A program made the position numbers and the translations under genes. From JASJBU01 sp963790775 (GTDB taxonomy: Bacteria; Pseudomonadota; Gammaproteobacteria; Chromatiales; Chromatiaceae), in contig CAWBPR010000006.1 of NCBI GenBank assembly GCA_963790775.1, forward strand, positions 62,001 to 126,000: DNA of 64,000 nt, in the 5' to 3' direction. How positions within the stretch are numbered: the stretch's first letter is position 1; every line of letters begins with the position of its first letter. The notes under the pieces are model-generated. The model was not told the DNA's origin. It saw nothing but the letters and a program-made list of their open reading frames with translations, and did not search any database. This document shows, in pieces, positions 1 through 8,596 of this stretch.

Positions 1-211
1 GCAGAGGTGGCCTGTGAAGAGGTGGGCGCATCCTGTGGCGATCATGGCGGCGTCTGTCTGATGAGCCGAACATCCGCATCGGTGACGGCATCTCTTTCAC
101 TACATCCAGCGGATTAAAACCGTCATCCCTGTCCCTGGGGCGATAAGCTTCAGCCTGAACGTAATTTACTGCTGTGAGAGCGCAGCAGAGGGTTACCCAG
201 AGTGCACGCAT
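1..211 (-). CDS. Small exported protein, partial at window edge
   Basis: The reading frame starts at ATG 211 and runs off the left edge of the window, giving 70 residues. The first 20 residues (MRALWVTLCCALTAVNYVQA) look like a Sec signal peptide with an A-x-A-like cleavage site before EAYRP. The rest is rich in Arg, Asp, Pro and His with no transmembrane segment, suggesting a secreted or periplasmic basic protein. A GAGGA ribosome binding site lies about 9 bases upstream. It is divergent from sfsA, and the 79-bp gap holds an inverted repeat. I do not recognise the family, and the C-terminus is missing. Confidence 0.55.
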   Translation of the reverse strand, partial: MRALWVTLCCALTAVNYVQAEAYRPRDRDDGFNPLDVVKEMPSPMRMFGSSDRRRHDRHRMRPPLHRPPL

Positions 212-233
212 CTTTATGACATCCTCTTAGACG

Positions 234-254
234 TATTACTCGATCCGAGTAATA
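234..254. promoter_or_regulatory. Inverted repeat between divergent genes
   Basis: A perfect dyad of 9-bp arms, TATTACTCG and CGAGTAATA, separated by ATC. It lies midway between the divergent starts of the exported protein and sfsA, and the right arm overlaps a TAATAT sequence that could be a -10 element. This is the shape of a dimeric repressor or activator site. The regulator is unknown. Confidence 0.4.
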
Positions 255-290
255 TAAGCTGCTCACAGGCATCATGTAAAACTCCACGTT

Positions 291-1004
291 ATGAATCTAC
301 CTCCACTGGTCAATGGTTTAATTGTCAATCGCTATAAACGATTTTTAGCGGATGTGGAATTGGCGGATGGCCGGATAGTCACCGCGCATTGTCCCAATAC
401 CGGTAGTATGCGTGGGTGCTGGAAACCCGGTGCGTCGGTGCAGCTGAGTTACAGTGATAATCCCAAACGTAAACTTGCCTGGACCCTGGAGCGGGTGGAT
501 ATGGGGCAAGGTTGGATTGGGGTGCATACTGGTCGGACCAATCCGGTGATTGGCGAGGCCCTCAGAGAAAACCGCATCCCTGGTCTTACGGGCTACGAAA
601 ATATACAGAGTGAAGTGGTTTTCGACGCGCCAGGGTTTGAGCGTTCCAGGTTCGATTTTCTGCTCACTCAGGGGTTGGCGTCGGATGGCTGGGTTGAAGT
701 GAAAAATGTAACCCTTTGGGAGGGCAGGCGGTTGCTGTTTCCAGATGCCGTCACTCAGCGGGGTCGTAAGCACCTGGAGTTGCTGGCTGAGGCCTGTCGT
801 ATGGGGTATCGCGGGATCATGATCTATGCCGTGAATCGCCCGGAAGGTGATTTGTTCTCGCCCGCGGATGAGATTGATCCTGTTTACGGCGATACGTTAC
901 GTAGGGTGGTCAGGACTGGAGGGGTGGAAATCATTGCGGTACGCATCGTGCATCTTCCGCAGGCCCTCAGTGTGGGTGATGCTGTGGCGGTTGATCTGGG
1001 ATGA
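291..1004 (+). CDS. sfsA: SfsA family DNA-binding/nuclease-like protein
   Basis: SfsA was named in E. coli for stimulating maltose gene expression when overproduced, and the family has an OB-like N-terminal part followed by a PD-(D/E)xK nuclease-like fold. The protein is 237 residues, close to the usual 230-240. The conserved blocks HCPNTGSM (33-40), RFDFLL (Asp122) and WVEVKNVTL (Glu136, Lys138) are present, so the nuclease-like core looks complete. The gene is convergent with cpdA, with 33 bp between stops. The family assignment is secure; the physiological role is poorly defined even in E. coli. Confidence 0.93.
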   Translation: MNLPPLVNGLIVNRYKRFLADVELADGRIVTAHCPNTGSMRGCWKPGASVQLSYSDNPKRKLAWTLERVDMGQGWIGVHTGRTNPVIGEALRENRIPGLTGYENIQSEVVFDAPGFERSRFDFLLTQGLASDGWVEVKNVTLWEGRRLLFPDAVTQRGRKHLELLAEACRMGYRGIMIYAVNRPEGDLFSPADEIDPVYGDTLRRVVRTGGVEIIAVRIVHLPQALSVGDAVAVDLG

Positions 1005-1037
1005 CTCGACCCTGAAATAGGGCCTTATCGAAGCGCT

Positions 1038-1889
1038 CTAGTAGCCGATCGAAGCCAGATCAAGCCCAATGGGAATTTCCGACAGCAGGTTTATTTGACT
1101 GTGTATCTCGCCATCTGGCGTTAGACCCAACCAGCGAAATCCTGGTGGACAGGCGTCAATCCCGAATTCATCCTGGCCGGCGATGAACTGAATACAGGTG
1201 GATGGCGTGCCCATCAGTCTGATGCGTCCGTGCACGCCTTCGAATTCCTGATGGATATGCCCGCAAAGGACCCCTTTTACCTGGGGATGGCGGTCGATGA
1301 TAGACATGAAACTGTCGGTGTTATCCAGGCCGATACTATCAATCCAATGGCTGCCAACAGGTACGGGCTGATGATGCATGCATACCAGGGTGTGTTTATC
1401 TGCATGACGTGAGAGTTCTTCAGCCAGCAGGGCGAGTTGACGCTCGGTAAGATTGCCCCCGGTCTCTCCGGGAATTGTGGAGTCGAGAAAAATGAGTGAC
1501 CAGCCATTGAGTTGCACGCTCGTGGTGGTGTGCACATTGCCTTGATTGAGCAACTGGTTCATTTTTCCAGGAATGTCGTGGTTTCCCGGCAGACAGTAGG
1601 TGGGAGCGCCTATCTCCGACAGGCGCGAGCGTAGTCTCGTGTATCCTGCGTCTGAGGCATCGTGCACCAGGTCTCCAGTGGCAAGCACCAGATCCGGCCG
1701 GCCCATGGTCCTCTGGGCGAGGGATATGACCTGGTCAAGGGTATTCAGGGTATTCAGACCAAGCAGGCATTGAGTCGGGTCAGCGTAAAGGTGGCAATCG
1801 GTCAATTGCAGCACCTTCAGGCTCCCTTCCGGCAGCCCCACGAAGGGATCTGTGGGATGCTTTGGATTGCTACCTTTAAATTGGTCCAT
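1038..1889 (-). CDS. cpdA: 3',5'-cyclic-AMP phosphodiesterase
   Basis: This is a calcineurin-like metallophosphoesterase that hydrolyses cAMP to AMP in the cytoplasm and so tunes CRP signalling. All five metal-binding blocks are visible: TDCH (Asp31, His33), TGDLVHD (Asp73), PGNHD (Asn103, His104), CMHHQP and CGHIHQ. The length of 283 residues is typical of CpdA (about 275). The arrangement of the last blocks and the PSTCIQF segment near the C-terminus match CpdA better than other phosphoesterases. It is divergent from oxyR. Confidence 0.88.
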   Translation of the reverse strand: MDQFKGSNPKHPTDPFVGLPEGSLKVLQLTDCHLYADPTQCLLGLNTLNTLDQVISLAQRTMGRPDLVLATGDLVHDASDAGYTRLRSRLSEIGAPTYCLPGNHDIPGKMNQLLNQGNVHTTTSVQLNGWSLIFLDSTIPGETGGNLTERQLALLAEELSRHADKHTLVCMHHQPVPVGSHWIDSIGLDNTDSFMSIIDRHPQVKGVLCGHIHQEFEGVHGRIRLMGTPSTCIQFIAGQDEFGIDACPPGFRWLGLTPDGEIHSQINLLSEIPIGLDLASIGY

Positions 1890-1970
1890 GGTTCTTGAAA
1901 TGTGGTGGCCGGATTAAATGACCAGGTACGTCTCCCAATCAATTTTATGCAGAATATAGTAGTTCAGTTC

Positions 1971-1985
1971 TTGTCCAAGGGACAA
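1971..1985. promoter_or_regulatory. Short dyad in cpdA-oxyR intergenic region
   Basis: Arms TTGTCC and GGACAA flank a 3-bp centre (AAG) in the 228-bp divergent region between cpdA and oxyR. The position suits an operator for either promoter. No known consensus is matched, so this is only a candidate. Confidence 0.25.
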
Positions 1986-2117
1986 TGCAGCCGCCCACTT
2001 TTCGCTCATTGATGTATTAATGTATGAATTATTGCACAAATTCATGTTGTTTAAGCTAGGGGGAAGGTGTGTTAATTGCGATTAGTTTTTTCTATCGATA
2101 AGGCTAAACTGACCAAT

Positions 2118-3071
2118 ATGACTCTCAACGAACTCAAGTACATTGTAGCCGTGGCCCGGGAGCGTCACTTTGGACGCGCGGCAGAGGCCTGCTATGTCAG
2201 TCAGCCAACCTTGTCTGTGGCGGTCAAAAAACTGGAACATGAACTGGGCGTGGGGCTGTTCGAGCGAGGCCCTGGCGAGGTGAGCGTCACACCGGCCGGC
2301 GAACCGATTGTTTCTCAGGCTCAGCGGGTGCTGGAAGAAGCTGGCAGACTTCGACAATTGGCCTCACAGAGCAAGGATCAGCTGATAGGGCCGTTGCGCG
2401 TTGGCGCGATCTTTACAGTAGGTCCCTATCTGTTTCCAAATCTGGTCTCCGAACTCAGCCGGCAGGCAAGTAAAATGCCGTTGGTGATCAGGGAGCATTT
2501 CACCGGAATCCTGACCGAACAGCTTAAACGCGGCGATCAGGATGCCATCATCATTTCACTCCCCTACGAGGAACCCGGGATTCAGACCCGGCCCCTCTAT
2601 GATGAGCCATTCTCAGTGCTCCTCCCGGCTGATCACCCGCTGACTCATGAGGTATCCATCGCACCCCGCCAGCTGCAGGGTGAAAACGTCCTGCTGTTGG
2701 GAGAGGGCCACTGTCTGCGTGATCAGATACTGGAGATATGTCCGGAGTGTCTGCTAGGGCATTTCCGTGAAGAGGGCCTGCAGCGTAATCTGGAAGGCTG
2801 CTCGCTGGAGACCATTCGCTGTATGGTCGCCAGCGGTATTGGCATAACCGTTTTGCCGGATACCGCTGCAGACAACCGTCAGATACCTGAGGGCATGTTG
2901 ACCACGAGACCTTTCACCGGTGAAGCGCCGACGCGGCGTATCTCACTGGCCTGGCGTAAAAGTTTCCCGCGCCCGGATGCTATTGACCTGCTCTGGAAAA
3001 CGATCCGTAACTCTGTTTCAGAATGCGTCTCTCTGGTAGATGAAACCAGTCTTGCAGAGCGTATCAGATAA
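2118..3071 (+). CDS. oxyR: Hydrogen peroxide-sensing LysR-type regulator OxyR
   Basis: OxyR activates peroxide defence genes when a disulfide forms between two cysteines. The N-terminal winged helix-turn-helix (residues 1-60) carries the LysR pattern HFGRAAEACYVSQPTLS. With the ATG at 2118 the protein has 317 residues and the redox pair in GHCLRDQILEIC falls at Cys199 and Cys208, exactly the E. coli numbering, which supports this start. A longer version from TTG 2076 is possible because a GGGGGAAGG sequence lies upstream of it. The 3' end overlaps the convergent aldolase/dehydrogenase stop by 8 bp. Confidence 0.93.
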   Translation: MTLNELKYIVAVARERHFGRAAEACYVSQPTLSVAVKKLEHELGVGLFERGPGEVSVTPAGEPIVSQAQRVLEEAGRLRQLASQSKDQLIGPLRVGAIFTVGPYLFPNLVSELSRQASKMPLVIREHFTGILTEQLKRGDQDAIIISLPYEEPGIQTRPLYDEPFSVLLPADHPLTHEVSIAPRQLQGENVLLLGEGHCLRDQILEICPECLLGHFREEGLQRNLEGCSLETIRCMVASGIGITVLPDTAADNRQIPEGMLTTRPFTGEAPTRRISLAWRKSFPRPDAIDLLWKTIRNSVSECVSLVDETSLAERIR

Positions 3072-5035
3072 CCCGGTCATTGCCCCCGTCTACGGGAATC
3101 TGAGCGGCTGTGGTCTTGCTGAAAAGTGGTCCGCAGAGTTCTGCGGCAAGCTCAGCTACGTCACGGCTGCGGATTTCAGTCTTCAGTAAATTGCGGGTTT
3201 TATACGCCTCGACGCTCATGCCGTAATGCCTGGCGCGCGCCGCGAGCACCTCTTCACTCCAGAGCCCGGTGTCGAACACAGCGTCCGGGTGCAGGCTGTT
3301 GATGCGGATGCCGTCCGCCGCCCATTCAAGGGCAGCGATTCTCGCCAGCTGGTTAAGGGCCGCCTTGGAGGCTGAATAGGCCGCGGCGCCGATGCCTGGG
3401 GCGGGTACATTCTTCGATCCGATAACCACCACCCGGCCTTTGTTCAGGGCCTGTTTGAGCAGTGGATAAGATTCCCGCAACAGACGCAGATTGGCGTCCA
3501 GATTGACCTGCATGACGCTTTTCCATGTGCTGTCGGAGAGCCCTGAAAGCGGACAGCCGCCTGGAAAGATTCCGGCATTCAGAATCAGCATATCGAGTCC
3601 GCCGAAGTTGAGGATGCATTGCCTCCAGGGCGTGATTCAGGGCCTGTGGGTCGGTGATATCACAGCAGATGCCAAGATATTCCGGACTCGCGAAGCGGGT
3701 TTCGATTTCCGGATTGAGATCCAGCCCCACCACGGCGGCTCCACGCTTCAGCATGGCTTCGGCGCAGGCCTTACCGATACCGGAGGCGGCGCCGGTGATC
3801 AGCGCCACTTCACCCTGGAAGCTGAGGGCCTTTCCCGGCTGGCGCAGTTTGGCCTGCTCCAGTTCCCAGTACTCCACATCGAATATATCCTTCTCCGGCA
3901 GCGCCTGCCAGCCACCCAGGCGATCTGCCTGCTGGATGATCTTCAGCGTATGCCGGTAAATATCAGCTACGATGCCGGCATCCCTGGCGCTCCTGCCGAG
4001 GGTCAGCATGCCCAGTTTCGGGTCGAGTATGACCCTGGGCGCTGGGTCGAGCATCTGCACCGGATTCCTCGCCAGAGGCGCATTGGTTTCGAAGTAGTTC
4101 CGATAGGCCTCGGTATAGCCGCTGAGATCCTGTCCGAGCAGGGGGAGTCGCTTGGTGCGGATCACATGATCCGGTGTCGCCGGACCTTGCCCGGCAAGCG
4201 TCGACAGGTTCTCCTGTTGGCAAAAGCCCATGCTCGAGGGATCGCGATGACAGCGTAAAATAACCGCCTTGCCCACGGTTGCGGAGAGTTCTCTGCGGAA
4301 TGCAGGGATGGCTGCTGCATTGATCCTGATTGGTGGTGAGTCTGCGACAGGTAAGTCCCAGGCATCCTGTGATTTGAGATATTGCTCCGCCCGATCCACC
4401 AGCAGGATCATGCGTTCATAGGACTCCTTGGCGGTTCCGCCGAATGAGAACAAGCCATGATTCATCAGCACCATGCCGATGGTTCCGCTGTGGGCCTCTT
4501 TCGGGAATCGCTCTGCCACTTCGCGTGCGAGATCAAAACCAGGCATGACGTAGGGAATGATCACCAGGTCATTGCCGTAGATTTGACGGATTCGCGCCTC
4601 ACCCTGTGGCGTGTTCGAAATTGCAATCAATGCATCCGCATGGGTATGGTCGACATATTTATAGGGCAGTACAGCGTGCAGGATCGCCTCCACAGAGGCG
4701 GTGGGAGCGGAAGCGATAGTTTGATGGGTCTTCAGCTGATTGACCATCTCCATGTCAGTCAGTTGATCCAGGGTGGCCAGTTTCAATAAATGGTCCATGC
4801 GCAAGGGGGTGAAGCCCTCCGCTTCAATACTGGACAGGTCCCAGCCGCTGCCTTTTACATACAGAATAGTCTCTTCTTCCCCAAACAGATCCGGCTGGCG
4901 GAGCTTGACCGAGGTGTTGCCTCCGCCATGCAGCACCAGGCAAGGGTCACTGCCTAACAGGCGGGAGCTGTAGACGCGCAGTGAGAGCTCATCAGCGCAT
5001 TGATCGGCTAAACTATCGTTCCAAAGACTTTGCAT
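3064..5035 (-). pseudogene. Bifunctional class II aldolase / short-chain dehydrogenase, frameshifted
   Basis: The N-terminal half is a class II (RhaD/FucA-like) aldolase with HGGGNTSVK and the metal-binding HTHADA; the C-terminal half is a short-chain dehydrogenase with GAASGIG and a Tyr/Lys pair in AAYSASKAALN. This two-domain layout is that of the rhamnulose-1-phosphate aldolase/alcohol dehydrogenase family. The frame breaks near 3607: removing one base from CAACTTCGG restores ...QFGGLDMLILNAG and reading continues to the stop at 3064. The start is placed at ATG 5035 (MQSLWNDSLADQC) because longer versions run into fabA. No sugar pathway neighbours are present, so the substrate is unknown. 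Both domains look intact apart from the single shift, which may be a sequencing error. Confidence 0.8.
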
Positions 5036-5144
5036 GGACGGGGACTGAAGTTGGCTGGTTGGTGAAATGGACAGCGCTGATGGCGGCTGTTGACTCGGTA
5101 TAAAATTGCGGAGCCGGTGATACCTCCAGGCCCACGGTGTTTTG

Positions 5145-5663
5145 TCAGAAGTTATCCGTTGAGGTGAAAAGCCCGACCCTGAGGTCCTTGGCGGTGTAGA
5201 TCTCCCGACCATCCACCTTCATCACTCCATCTGCAACTCCAAGCACCAGCTTGCGGCTGATGACCCGCTTCATGTCGATGTGATAAGTGACTTTTTCAGC
5301 ACTCGGCAGCACTTGACCAGTGAACTTCACTTCGCCGACGCCGAGGGCCCGGCCGTGCCCCGGATTACCGATCCAGGCGAGAAAAAAGCCCACCAGTTGC
5401 CACATCGCGTCCAGTCCCAGGCAGCCGGGCATGACGGGGTCGCCTGGGAAATGACAGTCGAAGAACCAGAGGTCGTTTTTGATATCCAGCTCGGCGAGGA
5501 TTTCGCCTTTGCCAAACTCGCCGCCCTGGTCAGCGATCTTGACGATGCGATCCATCATCAGCATGTTTGGCGTCGGCAGCTGCGCATTGCCTGGGCCAAA
5601 CATCTCACCCCGACCGCAACTCAGGAGCTCATCACGGCTGAAAGAGGACTGTCTGGTCATCAC
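5145..5663 (-). CDS. fabA: 3-hydroxydecanoyl-ACP dehydratase/isomerase
   Basis: FabA dehydrates 3-hydroxydecanoyl-ACP and isomerises the trans-2 product to cis-3, the branch point to unsaturated fatty acids. It is 172 residues, the usual size, and carries the hot-dog fold active site FDCHFPGDPVMPGCLGLDAM with His71 and Asp85 (His70/Asp84 if translation begins at the second Met, as in E. coli numbering). The gene lies 84 bp downstream of proS on the same strand. FabB, its usual partner, is not in this window. Confidence 0.96.
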   Translation of the reverse strand: MMTRQSSFSRDELLSCGRGEMFGPGNAQLPTPNMLMMDRIVKIADQGGEFGKGEILAELDIKNDLWFFDCHFPGDPVMPGCLGLDAMWQLVGFFLAWIGNPGHGRALGVGEVKFTGQVLPSAEKVTYHIDMKRVISRKLVLGVADGVMKVDGREIYTAKDLRVGLFTSTDNF

Positions 5664-5747
5664 TGCACATTCTCGTATTTGGGTAAGGGGCCAGTATCGG
5701 CTTGAAACGGCGGGCTAGTTTCCTCGCTTAGGCGTTGAGTGTCAAAT

Positions 5748-7481
5748 TCAGGCTGCTGGTGACTGCGCCAGCAGTTGTTTGATCTTTGGCAGGATCTCAT
5801 CAACGGCTATAAAACTGTTTTCCTGGTCCTGTCTGCCCCGATATTCCACCTTACCCTCATCCAGTGAGCGCTCTCCGACCACGATGCGATGCGGAATGCC
5901 GATCAGCTCCATGTCGGCAAACATGAAGCCTGGGCGCACGTCCCGGTCGTCCAGCAGAACCTCGATGCCCTCCATCGTCAGCTCGCCGTAGAGTCTCTCC
6001 ACAACCTCTTTGACCCGCTGTGATTTGACCATCTTCATCGGGCAGATGGCGACTTGAAACGGCGCCAGGGCAGCGGACCAGATAATCCCCCGCTCATCAT
6101 GATGCTGTTCGATGGCGGCGGCAACCACGCGGGATACCCCGATGCCGTAGCAGCCCATGGTCATGGTGACCGCCTTGCCGTTTTCATCGAGCACGTTGGC
6201 TTTCATGGCATGGCTGTATTTCTGGCCGAGCTGGAAGATATGCCCGACCTCGATGCCCCGGGCGATGGTGAGTATGCCCAGTCCATCCGGACTGGAATCA
6301 CCCTCCTGTACATTGCGCAGGTCGGCGACCCACTCTGGCTCCGGCAGATCACGCCCCCAGTTGATGCCAAAATGGTGTTTGCCGTCGATATTGGCGCCGG
6401 CGCTGAAGTCTGCGGTTTTCGCCACGGTACGGTCGGCGATGAACGGAATGCTCAGCTCCACGGGGCCGAGCGAACCTGGGCCTGCGCCAATCGCGCTGCG
6501 GATCTCCTCGTCCGTGGCAAAACGCAGGGGTGCGGCCACCTGCGGCAGTTTTTCAGCCTTGAGCTCGTTGAGTTCGTGATCACCGCGCACCAGCAGGGCG
6601 ACCAAATCGCTGTCGAGTTCATCGGAGGCTTCAACCACCAGGGTTTTCACCGTGTGTTGAATGGGCTGCGCGAACTGTTCCACCAGTTCCTGGATGGTCT
6701 TGGCATTCGGGGTGTCGACCAGTTCCAACTTGCGTTCGGGGGAGGCCCGCTCTCCCGCAGGTGCGATCGCCTCGGCCAGTTCCACATTGGCGGCATAATC
6801 ACTCTCTGTGGAGAAGGCTATGGCGTCCTCCCCGGAGTCTGCCAAGACATGAAACTCGTGGGAGGCATTGCCTCCGATACTGCCGGTGTCCGCCGCCACT
6901 GGACGGAAATCGAGGCCGCAGCGGCTGAAGATGCGTGAGTAGGTTGCGTGCATCAGTTCATAGGTCTGCTGCAGGGACTCGCTGTCGGCATGGAAGGAGT
7001 AGGCATCCTTCATCAGGAACTCCCGGGCACGCATCACCCCGAAGCGGGGCCTGATCTCATCGCGGAATTTGCTCTGGATCTGGTAGAAGTTGATAGGCAG
7101 TTGCTTGTAACTGCGCAGCTCATTGCGGGCCAGTTCGGTGATGATCTCTTCGTGAGTGGGTCCGTAACAGAACTCCCGCTGGTGACGGTCATGGAAACGC
7201 AGCAGTTCCGGTCCGTACTGCTCCCAGCGGCCGGACTCCTGCCAGAGTTCTGCAGGTTGGATGGTAGGCATCAACACCTCCAAAGCTCCGGCCCGGTCCA
7301 TCTCTTCACGTACGATGTTCTCAACCTTGCGCAGCACCCGCAGGCCCAGGGGCAGCCAGGTATAGAGGCCGGCTGCCAGCTTGCGGATCATGCCGGCTCG
7401 CAGCATCAGCTTGTGGCTGGCGGTTTCGGCATCGGCCGGGATCTCCTTGACGGTATTCAGCGGGAACTGGGAGGTGCGCAT
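5748..7481 (-). CDS. proS: Prolyl-tRNA synthetase (bacterial type, with editing domain)
   Basis: A class II aminoacyl-tRNA synthetase of 577 residues that charges tRNA-Pro. The start MRTSQFPLNTVKEIPADAE and the following motif 1 region match bacterial ProS. The central block (about 220-410), with segments such as ALLVRGDHELNELKAEK and ELSIPFIADRTV, is the YbaK-like editing insertion that clears Ala-tRNA-Pro. Motif 3 is TMGCYGIGVSR, and the C-terminal anticodon-binding domain ends near 565. The gene is complete and leads into fabA. Confidence 0.97.
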   Translation of the reverse strand: MRTSQFPLNTVKEIPADAETASHKLMLRAGMIRKLAAGLYTWLPLGLRVLRKVENIVREEMDRAGALEVLMPTIQPAELWQESGRWEQYGPELLRFHDRHQREFCYGPTHEEIITELARNELRSYKQLPINFYQIQSKFRDEIRPRFGVMRAREFLMKDAYSFHADSESLQQTYELMHATYSRIFSRCGLDFRPVAADTGSIGGNASHEFHVLADSGEDAIAFSTESDYAANVELAEAIAPAGERASPERKLELVDTPNAKTIQELVEQFAQPIQHTVKTLVVEASDELDSDLVALLVRGDHELNELKAEKLPQVAAPLRFATDEEIRSAIGAGPGSLGPVELSIPFIADRTVAKTADFSAGANIDGKHHFGINWGRDLPEPEWVADLRNVQEGDSSPDGLGILTIARGIEVGHIFQLGQKYSHAMKANVLDENGKAVTMTMGCYGIGVSRVVAAAIEQHHDERGIIWSAALAPFQVAICPMKMVKSQRVKEVVERLYGELTMEGIEVLLDDRDVRPGFMFADMELIGIPHRIVVGERSLDEGKVEYRGRQDQENSFIAVDEILPKIKQLLAQSPAA

Positions 7482-7669
7482 GGCAAGAGTCTACTCTATG
7501 TGAAAAGCCGGAATTTTAGCCCAGCCATAGTGATTGGGTCACCTATTGTCACCTATCAGGCTGGGGATGCACAGCTGATAGCGTCCTGTTGCTGAGGGAA
7601 TGGCTGCCAATCCCGACAGCTATAGGACGTTCCGGAATTTCCGGAATATTTGATTGATTCAGGAACTGG

Positions 7670-8014
7670 TTAAAAAGTCCCGCTGTTCCAACCCCACATG
7701 TGGCGCTGGGCGTCGGCAAACTCAATGTATATCCGGTCGGCTGGAATATTCAGGTGTTCTCTGAGCAGGCTGCTGAGGATTGCAGAAAACTCCCCGGTTC
7801 GGCTGCTCGGTAAGCCGATGCTTTTTAACTCGAGATAGGCAAAGGGTGTATCAGTGCCGGAAAAGAGCATATCAGGATTATGTTCCAGTATGACCATGAC
7901 ATAGCGTTCGGGTTTGCCGAGCATTGAGGCCACTGTTGATGAGGCCTGTTGTAAAAACCCTGATTTCGCTGCTTGATTGAGTGTGGCATTGGTCTGAATC
8001 ATTAAAACCGGCAT
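7670..8014 (-). CDS. MIF-like phenylpyruvate tautomerase
   Basis: This 114-residue protein resembles macrophage migration inhibitory factor and D-dopachrome tautomerase. It starts MPVLMIQTN, so removal of Met would expose the catalytic N-terminal Pro. The GKPERYVMV segment supplies the conserved Lys, LELKSIG matches the family core, and it ends WGWNSGTF, close to the VGWNNSTF of animal MIF. The animal CxxC redox motif is replaced by FAYL, so only tautomerase chemistry is expected. It sits 18 bp after the DUF4124 gene on the same strand. The natural substrate in bacteria is unknown. Confidence 0.85.
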   Translation of the reverse strand: MPVLMIQTNATLNQAAKSGFLQQASSTVASMLGKPERYVMVILEHNPDMLFSGTDTPFAYLELKSIGLPSSRTGEFSAILSSLLREHLNIPADRIYIEFADAQRHMWGWNSGTF

Positions 8015-8032
8015 GTGCTCCCCCTGGCTTCC

Positions 8033-8479
8033 TTAGTGCGAGCAGTTGTTTTTGATTTCCTGTTTGGCGGTGTCAATCCGTTTTTTACGCTCATCCTCGG
8101 TTAAGCGCAGATACTCGCCATCGGAGGTTTTGAGTAGACGGGAACCCAATCCTTCCAATTTACGTAAATTGGCACGGGCGGATGCGCAGTTATCCTGGCG
8201 TCGGGTTTTTTCCTGGCCGGCTTTTTCTGAGGTTTCCTTCGCCAATTGCCGATCATCTCGCTGATCCGCCAATTTTTGGCGGAGCGCGTGCAGCTTTCTG
8301 TTGGCTTCTGCGCTGTCACTTGGTGACTGGGTGGGGATATTCAGGGTTTCAGCTTCCTGAGAGGGGGGTGGTGTTTGTGAATAACTGACCACGCCGTCTG
8401 CATCAATCCATCTATAGGTTTGCGCGTGGCCGCACACACCATAAATGAGAAGACTGAAGAAAATGGCTGTTAATTTCAT
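8033..8479 (-). CDS. DUF4124 domain exported protein
   Basis: A 148-residue protein with a signal peptide (1-19, cleavage after GHA) followed by the DUF4124 signature YRWIDADGVVSYSQTPP. The middle (about 60-100) is a highly charged, probably coiled-coil helix, and two cysteines (NCASARAN and NNCSH) may pair in the periplasm. DUF4124 proteins are common in gammaproteobacteria and have no established function. It precedes the MIF-like gene and may be co-transcribed with it. Confidence 0.8.
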   Translation of the reverse strand: MKLTAIFFSLLIYGVCGHAQTYRWIDADGVVSYSQTPPPSQEAETLNIPTQSPSDSAEANRKLHALRQKLADQRDDRQLAKETSEKAGQEKTRRQDNCASARANLRKLEGLGSRLLKTSDGEYLRLTEDERKKRIDTAKQEIKNNCSH

Positions 8480-8596
8480 TTGCTGCGCCGCTCCATCAAG
8501 GCAATCAGATAACTCGATAAATAATTATGCGTGATGTCCGAGCAATAGCAAGAAAATACCCCTGACAGCGTGATGAGAAGCTGTTTTGCTGGATAT

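Noticed and set aside
2076..2117. An upstream TTG start for oxyR
   Set aside because: A good GGGGGAAGG lies upstream, but the 14 extra residues match no OxyR, and the ATG at 2118 puts the redox cysteines at 199 and 208. Kept only as an alternative.
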